NCBI GenBank assembly: GCA_029844215.1
Contig: CM056736.1
Coordinates: 22,071,501 to 22,135,500 of the forward strand
Source of the DNA: Przewalskia tangutica
Lineage: Eukaryota > Streptophyta > Magnoliopsida > Solanales > Solanaceae
DNA: 64,000 nt
Reading direction: 5' to 3'
In this document: in pieces, positions 57,400-64,000 of the stretch
Position numbering within the stretch: the first letter of the stretch is position 1
How the letters are laid out: each line of letters starts with the position of its first letter
Position numbers and translations under genes: made by a program
The notes under the pieces: model-generated
The model's input: only the letters and a program-made list of their open reading frames with translations
What the model was told of the DNA's origin: nothing
Database searches by the model: none

Positions 57400-60172
57400 T
57401 GTCATGACCGAGCCTGCCGCGATCGTACCTACCGGTACCTCGCCGTATATGTCGAGAATAGCAATGAACATACATAACACATAACTTATAAAAGGTAACA
57501 TCACCGCCACCGATAAGGTCGCTTTCCATAAAACATTCTTTAAACAAAAGTATAGCAATACAACTGGTTCTTGTAGCCCAAAACATATATGTGACCACGC
57601 ACTTAAAGACAACAATCGTATGACAGGGCCCTGCCATACCCCTGAATGTACAAGATACCTACAGCATCAGGGAATATCTGTACCAATAGACAAGCTTCCG
57701 GAGGAATGGAGCTTCTGACACCGGAAAAGTGATCCTAAGAACGAGGATCCTCAATCTGCTTACCCTTACCGCAGATTTAACGCAGCCGGAAGCGGGGTCG
57801 TGACACAATATGTACCAAGTATGTAAAGCTGAAAAATACTATAGTAATGATATCATAAGTCTGAAGTAAGCTGGAGTCATGGAAGACAATAAAATACCTT
57901 TTTACTGTGCCTTACTAACAATGAGAGTGACAAGTATATATATATAATACTGCATAAAATAGGGGCCTTAGGATCAAAACAGGTACCTGCCAGTAGTATC
58001 AATAAGCACCCTACTCCTGGGACTATTTCACCCGCATAGGTCCTGTGGACCCGCATGAGGTATTCCTCGCATAGGTCAGACTACCGCACGGGACTATTTC
58101 ACCCGCATAAGCCCATAAGGACTCGTGAGGTATTCCTCGTGATCGTGGTAGCAAGTCCACTAAGCAGTGGTATAACGATCTTGGGACTTCGGATATACTC
58201 TACCCTCAAACGGATGGTATAACGATCTTGGGCTGTACTCGCCGGATATACTCTTACACCGAGCAGATGGTATAACGATCTTGGGGCTTGCCTCCGGATA
58301 TACTCTTATATCGTGCGGATGGTATAACGATCTTGGGCCCGCCTCGATATACTCTACAATCGAGAAGGTGGTATGACGATCTTGGGGCTTGCCCCTCAGA
58401 CATACTCTTACCCTGGAGTAGGTGGTATAACGATCTTGGGGCTTGCCCCTCAGATATACTCTTACCCTAGCTCAAACTGTCATTATATCATAATCATAAA
58501 TAAGTTAAGAAAACTTATAACTTCTTATTAGTCTTGTTCATATACCCTCTCATTTTAGTTTACTTAAGGCACTTAATCATATCTTTAATAAAAGAAAACC
58601 GGGAATTTAACCCAAGTACTACATACTTCAACTCTTTCAAAAATGACTCTTCTTTATACATAAAACCCTTGGGCAATTGATGCCTTAAAACCAATTTGCC
58701 TCTTCATATACTTATCTTACTTTTTAGAGTAAATCTCTTCTCATTAACCTTTTATAAAGCTAATAAACCAACTTCCCATAAAGTTGTTATATTAACCCTT
58801 CACTTTAGTAAAATTACACTTTTCCCCTAACTAAGGGACTTATACATTCTTAAAACGACACAAGTCTTTATATACTTAAAACAAGTAAGAATATCAAATC
58901 TTGTACGTCTACCGTACTACATAGTTACATCTATTCATGCTCAAGAGATAGGAAAGCTTCACATACCTCTTTGGTCAATCCACTTGCTAAGTCCAAACTA
59001 CCGCAAGTAATATGTCAACCTAAAATAACCATGATACGTTTATTAACCTCTAATCTTAATGTAGAACAATCCAAGTTCAAAGTCACTAAATTCTATGGAA
59101 AATTGGGCAGCATTTCCTTTGTTTCTACTCACTATGCTACCTTTCTCAAGGCCGAATTTATCATTCAATTGCCACATTTAAGGCTCAATCAATCCAACAA
59201 TTCAAAGGGGATTACACACCTAAACTTGGGTGTGTAAAATTCTGCCCCATAAGTTACAACAATTCACTTAACAATTCTAAGGTAGTTTTTAGGCTACAAC
59301 ATGCTCATAATCTCTTCTTAACCCATTTTTCATATCCAAACCACCCTTCTAGCATGCAATGACTCTAAGAGCATTATTTACTACCACAAGTTCTTTCTTC
59401 TTAACATGCAACACTATAAACTAAATCTAAAGGAAGAATCATTACCTTAACGTTTTAGCCAAACTTATTCCAAATGTTTTGCTAGCTTCCTTGCCAAGAA
59501 CACCACCACAAGCTAGCTACAAGCTTCCTTTTCTTGTTCTTAACTTTCAGATTTTTCCTTAGGCTTGGATTTCCTTTGGAAATGTAGAGAGAAGGAGGAG
59601 CTTTTGCTTTAGAGAGAGAGAGGAATTGGAAGATGACCAAGTCTTGAAGACTTGGTCAATATATTGCATGCAAGAAATCAGATGGGGGGGACACTTGTCA
59701 CCCTCCCAAGGTCTTTTAAAAGAAAATCTGACTTTTCCTAAGTCTTTCCGCCCAAAAATCCCGCCTCGGCGCTGAAACCCCCGCAGCCTCTCTGAACTTC
59801 CGGCGCCTGGCATCGTCGGCGCGCTGCAACTTCAGCGACCTCTCGATTTCGGCGCGCCCTCGCATCCGGCGCCGCCCCGCCGCTTTGTCCGAAACACCTT
59901 TCGTCCGATCACAAGACCGAACTTGTAATTCTCATAACTTTCTACTCCGACGTCCTATCGACGAACGGTTGGTTGCGTTGGAATCTAAACTCCACGAACT
60001 ATGCCCTAGGCCTTTGAAACACTTAGGAACTCTCAATGTATCGGGTCATAACCCGCATCAAAGTTGACTAAAACCCATCCGGAATAATCCGTCAACCTAT
60101 CCTTTGAAAATTTTAAGTCTTACATGCTTTCGTACGCTCTCATACGTAGGGTCAGAACTACGGGGTATAACT
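57400..60172 (-). repeat. LTR C (right) of the gypsy array
   Basis: Minus-strand 5' LTR of unit 2. It ends GGTCATGACA at 57400. The outer end reads GGGGTATAAC then T, where A is expected (60172), so the terminal TG is altered. The tandem array is at 58160-58475. The hairpin near 57617 is degenerate. Confidence 0.82.
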
Positions 60173-60700
60173 CTTATAATGTCCAACCACTACTCATGCA
60201 TGGTTGTCATCACCTTAAAGTCATTGGGCCAAATAAATGCACCGAGTACTACTGAGACATCTTTTTGGAATTGACTATGGCAGTGACTTTTTTCTTCTTT
60301 TGGACATTCATGTTCTTGTCTATATCTACGTATTTCAGCATAATTGGCCCAACATTAGCAGGTGTAGGTCGAGGAGTATTCTTTTGGGCGGATTTTCTTG
60401 AGGTAATATCAGCAAGTGCCCTTGTAATTTCTTTTCGCTTCTTCATAATCTAAATTGGAGTATATGACTCTAAAAGCCGTTTATATGAATTGAAACCTCT
60501 CTTAGATATCAAACTTTCGATGAGAACATTATTGTCTTTTTAAGCCTCGGTCAACTCCTCAACCTTCATATTCAACCCATTCATTTTATTCTTGTAAGTT
60601 TGGCATTGCCAAGAAAATGAATGCACCTTATAGGTACTGGCCATAACAAAAGAAAATCTACCACTAAGTAAAGTATATCCACCAACTCCACCACCAAATC
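60173..60700 (-). pseudogene. Possible continuation of the MULE Ulp1-associated frame
   Basis: The minus strand encodes MKKRKEITRALADITSRK and then SAQKNTPRPTPANVGPIML (60249-60453), followed after a shift by VLGAFIWPNDFKVMT toward 60180. The minus-strand frame left of the array resumes with EYSRYILQYIKN (about 41950-42000). The two sides can be read as one reading direction interrupted by the array. This rests on context and not on a conserved domain. Confidence 0.4.
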
Positions 60701-60712
60701 CACCATGAACAT

Positions 60713-63700
60713 TGTCGCGCCCATTTTCGGCCGCGACATTTTTTTCTAAAATAGCGAGCCCTGCTTAATAAAATGCAAATGTTAGAAAATGAATGATAGA
60801 TGTTAAAATGTTTAAAATGTGCAAAAATTTAAAAAGGGTTGCTAGGGAGTCGCCACCTAATTAGTTTGGGTGAATTAGGACACCTAAATGTTTAACTAGT
60901 TTAAAGTAAAACATTAACTCCATTTTAATGGTCTGCTAAACTTTAATGAGATTCTGGGTAAGGGTTCTTTATTATCCTAAAGGGAAGGGGTTAGGCACCC
61001 TAAAGGATCCGCTAACTTGCGGTTGTCCGTTCAAACCTAGGGTTAATTATTATGCTAAGAAAAGACATGTTAAAGGCATTTGAGTAAAAGGATTTTGGAG
61101 ATATAAGATATTTATGTCTAAAATTAATTGCGAGATTTATATAGAAAAGTCAAAGTTAGTTTTGGAAAACATGTCATTAGGGTACCTAAATACCATATTA
61201 GATACATATCGCGTATAACATGAGTACAAATTTATTATGACACAGGGTCTTCTTACATGGGATAGGATTGTAAGATGGCTATCGATGTTTTAGATAATTT
61301 CTTATCACGAAGGCTAATGAGGATTTATAAAAAATGGGTTTCATGTTGAACTAATATATTAACTATCTAAGTAATTATGCAAGTGAAAATTATTAACTGA
61401 TTTCCTAGGACTTAAGAAGGAAAGTTATCTTTTAATTTATTGCTTCAATATTATATTCTACTAGTAGTGTAATGTTAGACAAATAATTACAATAAACAAA
61501 TAGGGAAAGGGGAGGCAATAATAAAGACTCTAAGGAATGGCGAAGTCATTTTCGCCTATGGCTTTGGAATTTCTAATGCGGAGAGGATGAAACACATAAA
61601 TGCGGGTCTTGGCGTTTTCCAGGACGAGTCTCTCCATGAGACTCTTTGTTGCTCCGATGCGTGCCATGTAAAAAAAACAAGGTAAGGATTAGTACATATC
61701 CAACAAACTTATCAAACAATAAATAACATTTTAACATAAAACTCGAACATACATAAACCCACTGCTTGGGCAAGAACCGAAACAACAAGCTACTAATTTT
61801 ACGATTTCACAATATAACATCCGCATGAGGATATCGTGATGAAGGCCCAAACAACTAATGTATCCCATCTTGGCGTGCAATTCGTAATTAGAACAACTAG
61901 ACATGAATGTCCTAAGTGCGCAGCCTATATGAAGGTGATTAGTATGGATATGGATAGACGCAGTGCGTAATCACAAACAATGATATGTCGGTGGCAATAA
62001 CAACTAGAAAGGGATATATAAGGCGAGCACGCCAAAGAGTCTTATTCAGGACATACACGTACCAATAAACCAAGCAAGTGTACGGGACAACTAAGGGAAA
62101 GTTAGGAGGCTGACAAGTATATTCATGCACTCAACACGTCATTTATACAATTTTGAATCTAAATCATGCATATCTAACCATGAACAAACTAAGCAAAATC
62201 ATGCATCACGGCGGTATCATTAGTTCACCACTTAGCATACAAACCTTAGGGGGTCAATGAACACATGGGCGAAATTTAGACGATCACCATGTCATCAGGG
62301 CAGGGCTTAATATAGTAGAACATTAGGCAGATGCATGCAATGTATGTCTAAGGCATGCTCTCTTAGTCATGAAGACTATTAACATATATAGGCAGACTCA
62401 TTCAAGATCAAGCGTATCCAGTCAAATTTAGGACTTGTTGTGCATATATTGGATTAACTAAAGACTCGACAAACACCCACATTGCTGTATTACGAATCCC
62501 AAGCAATAAGTATGGATAGGCCAACTGGAGTACACAATCAGGCTCACACAACCATTATGGCCCATTTACTGTTTAGTATAAGAACTTAAACGACTCACAA
62601 ATTAGACACAAGCACATATTGAGGATCGATCCGGTAGAACATATGATTTTCAGAACGATTTAACTACTAAATTGACTATTCATATCATAAAATATACCCG
62701 AACCAATGCATACGCCTGAGTTACCAACCAACTAAACAGATTAATATTATTACAGGTAACTAAATTTGCAATCAACAAACAAACTAATAAAATACGAGAA
62801 GAATTTGAGTTTACCTTCTCAGGGCAGCGAACCGAGGCAGCGTATCAAGTCGTCGATCATCCGGAGATTTTGTGCTATCGCGATTGAATGCGATGCGATT
62901 TGTGGTCGATTCTAGGCTATGAAAATAAAAGTTTGGTTGTGCTTTGGATCCACGATTTTCTTTGGTAAGAACCCTCACCGCTAGTGTTCAATTGATTACG
63001 AGAATTAGTCGATGCCGATTTGGATGCTAAAAGATGCTAGCAGATTCTCATATGTTTTATGACATTCGAGTGAAATTTTACGGATTGAAAGGTCTTGGCT
63101 TTTCCGATCCTCTCCTTGCATGTGTAAGCGCTCAATTTATAACCTCAATCTGGGTTCTAAACTTGGTAAACCTTAAAGGTGATTTTGGGTATATGGTAAG
63201 TTTGTGATTTGGGTATCTCCTACCATAATAGGTCTTGATTTGGTATTGATTCGCCAGTTCTTATGGTAAGTTTTGATCTTGTGGGCTATTTTGGGTTGAT
63301 TTTGTTCTTGTTAGGGCAAGTTGTATGGAATGATCTGAGCGTGAGTTCAACGGATTCTCGGCGAGAATCCGGCGTTAGCGGCGATGGTGGGTGTGCGTGT
63401 GAATGGTCGCTAGGGTTCCTTAGTTGTTTACTTATTTTGTAGCATTTTTTTGTGATGGAGAACGTTGGGGTGATAATGGGTTAGGTGGGCGGGTCGGGGT
63501 TTGGGCTACAAGGTGTGAGTGCGGTAGTGATGGTCAGGCGGTATTTAGGTATTAGAGTTAGTTTTTAAGTATTAGGTATTTAGATGTATTATTAATTAAT
63601 TAGTGGTAAATTAAGCTATTAAATTGTGATTAAATTATTTAGGTGCTTTATTAGTCTGGTTTTTAAAATTATTACAATAATAAATGCGGGTGTGTTATTT

Positions 63701-64000
63701 AATTAATGCTTAATGCTCTAGAATGCGTATTATTAAAATCTTATTATTGCATTATTGCGAAGTTAAATTAAAATTAAAATTGAGTCTAGATTAAATTACT
63801 TAAATGCTAAATGCGAGTATGATATTTAAGAATCGTTTAAAGCTTTATAAATGCGGTGCTATTAAATGCATATATCAGATTAAAATTGATTTTTAAATTA
63901 CAAATGATTATGGAATTCTCTTGCGTATTACTAAACGCGACTATGCTACTTGATACGACGTCATTGCTAAATTATTTATTTTATGCATTTATTATTTATT
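60713..64000 (+). repeat. LTR-type repeat running out of the window, clade unknown
   Basis: It begins TGTCGCGCCCATTTTCGG and soon has GGGAGTCGCCACCTAATTAG (about 60846) and GGGGTTAGGCACCC (about 60988), phrases common near the start of a widespread family of large plant LTRs. No open frame of note follows. The last 500 bp are strongly AT-rich with repeated ATGCG words. The right end is not in the window. Confidence 0.5.

Larger units (their letters stand above)
42004..60172 (-). mobile_element. Tandem Tekay-like gypsy array: LTR-internal-LTR-internal-LTR
   Basis: Three LTRs of about 2.75 kb (42004-44742, 49686-52440, 57400-60172) alternate with two internal regions of about 4.95 kb. All are in minus orientation, and the middle LTR serves both units. 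Each internal region carries a polypurine tract at its left edge and an initiator-Met-type primer site at its right edge. This arrangement is expected from unequal recombination between LTRs of two copies or sister chromatids. The outer flanks (CTTCA left, CTTAT right) are not a clean target duplication. Confidence 0.85.

Noticed and set aside
41999..60177. Target site duplication for the gypsy array (CTTCA / CTTAT)
   Set aside because: Only three of five bases agree and both terminal LTR ends are altered, so the call is not supported.

Overview
This window reads as plant nuclear DNA from a transposon-rich region, most likely an asterid and plausibly Solanaceae. The family is an inference from the Tekay-like long terminal repeats (LTRs), the RTE-type LINE ends and the Ulp1-carrying MULE relic. 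I see no bacterial operon, CRISPR array or intact host nuclear gene. The only intact coding sequences are mitochondrial genes carried in a block of organelle DNA.

Layout. 1-4005: 3' end of a Ty3/gypsy element with its 3' LTR, sitting inside the 5' LTR of an Athila-like non-autonomous element (4006-8024). 8025-15689: a decayed minus-strand Ty1/copia polyprotein, interrupted by a solo LTR (9651-10962) and containing a 988-bp segment in three tandem copies (11644-14606). About 15690-25366: mitochondrial DNA holding a plastid psaA fragment, the 3' end of a group II intron with nad1 exon 5, rpl5, a broken rps14, and an open cob. 25367-28270: two related LTRs head to head. 28712-31545: 3' half of a SIRE-like copia element with an envelope-like reading frame.

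31570 to about 60700: remains of a MULE transposon (mudrA-type transposase on +, Ulp1-like protease on -), split by later insertions. An RTE LINE entered the transposase with a 15-bp target duplication. A 4,145-bp solo LTR entered the LINE tail with a 5-bp duplication. A tandem LTR-internal-LTR-internal-LTR array of one Tekay-like family (42004-60172, minus strand) lies in or beside the Ulp1 frame. From 60713 to the end lies another LTR-type repeat that runs out of the window.

The elements form a readable chain of nested insertions. The most notable points are the three-LTR array, indels concentrated in its GC-rich parts (which look more like sequencing error than decay), the plastid-in-mitochondrion-in-nucleus block, and the 988-bp triplication. 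I found no convincing undescribed functional system. The unusual content is structural.
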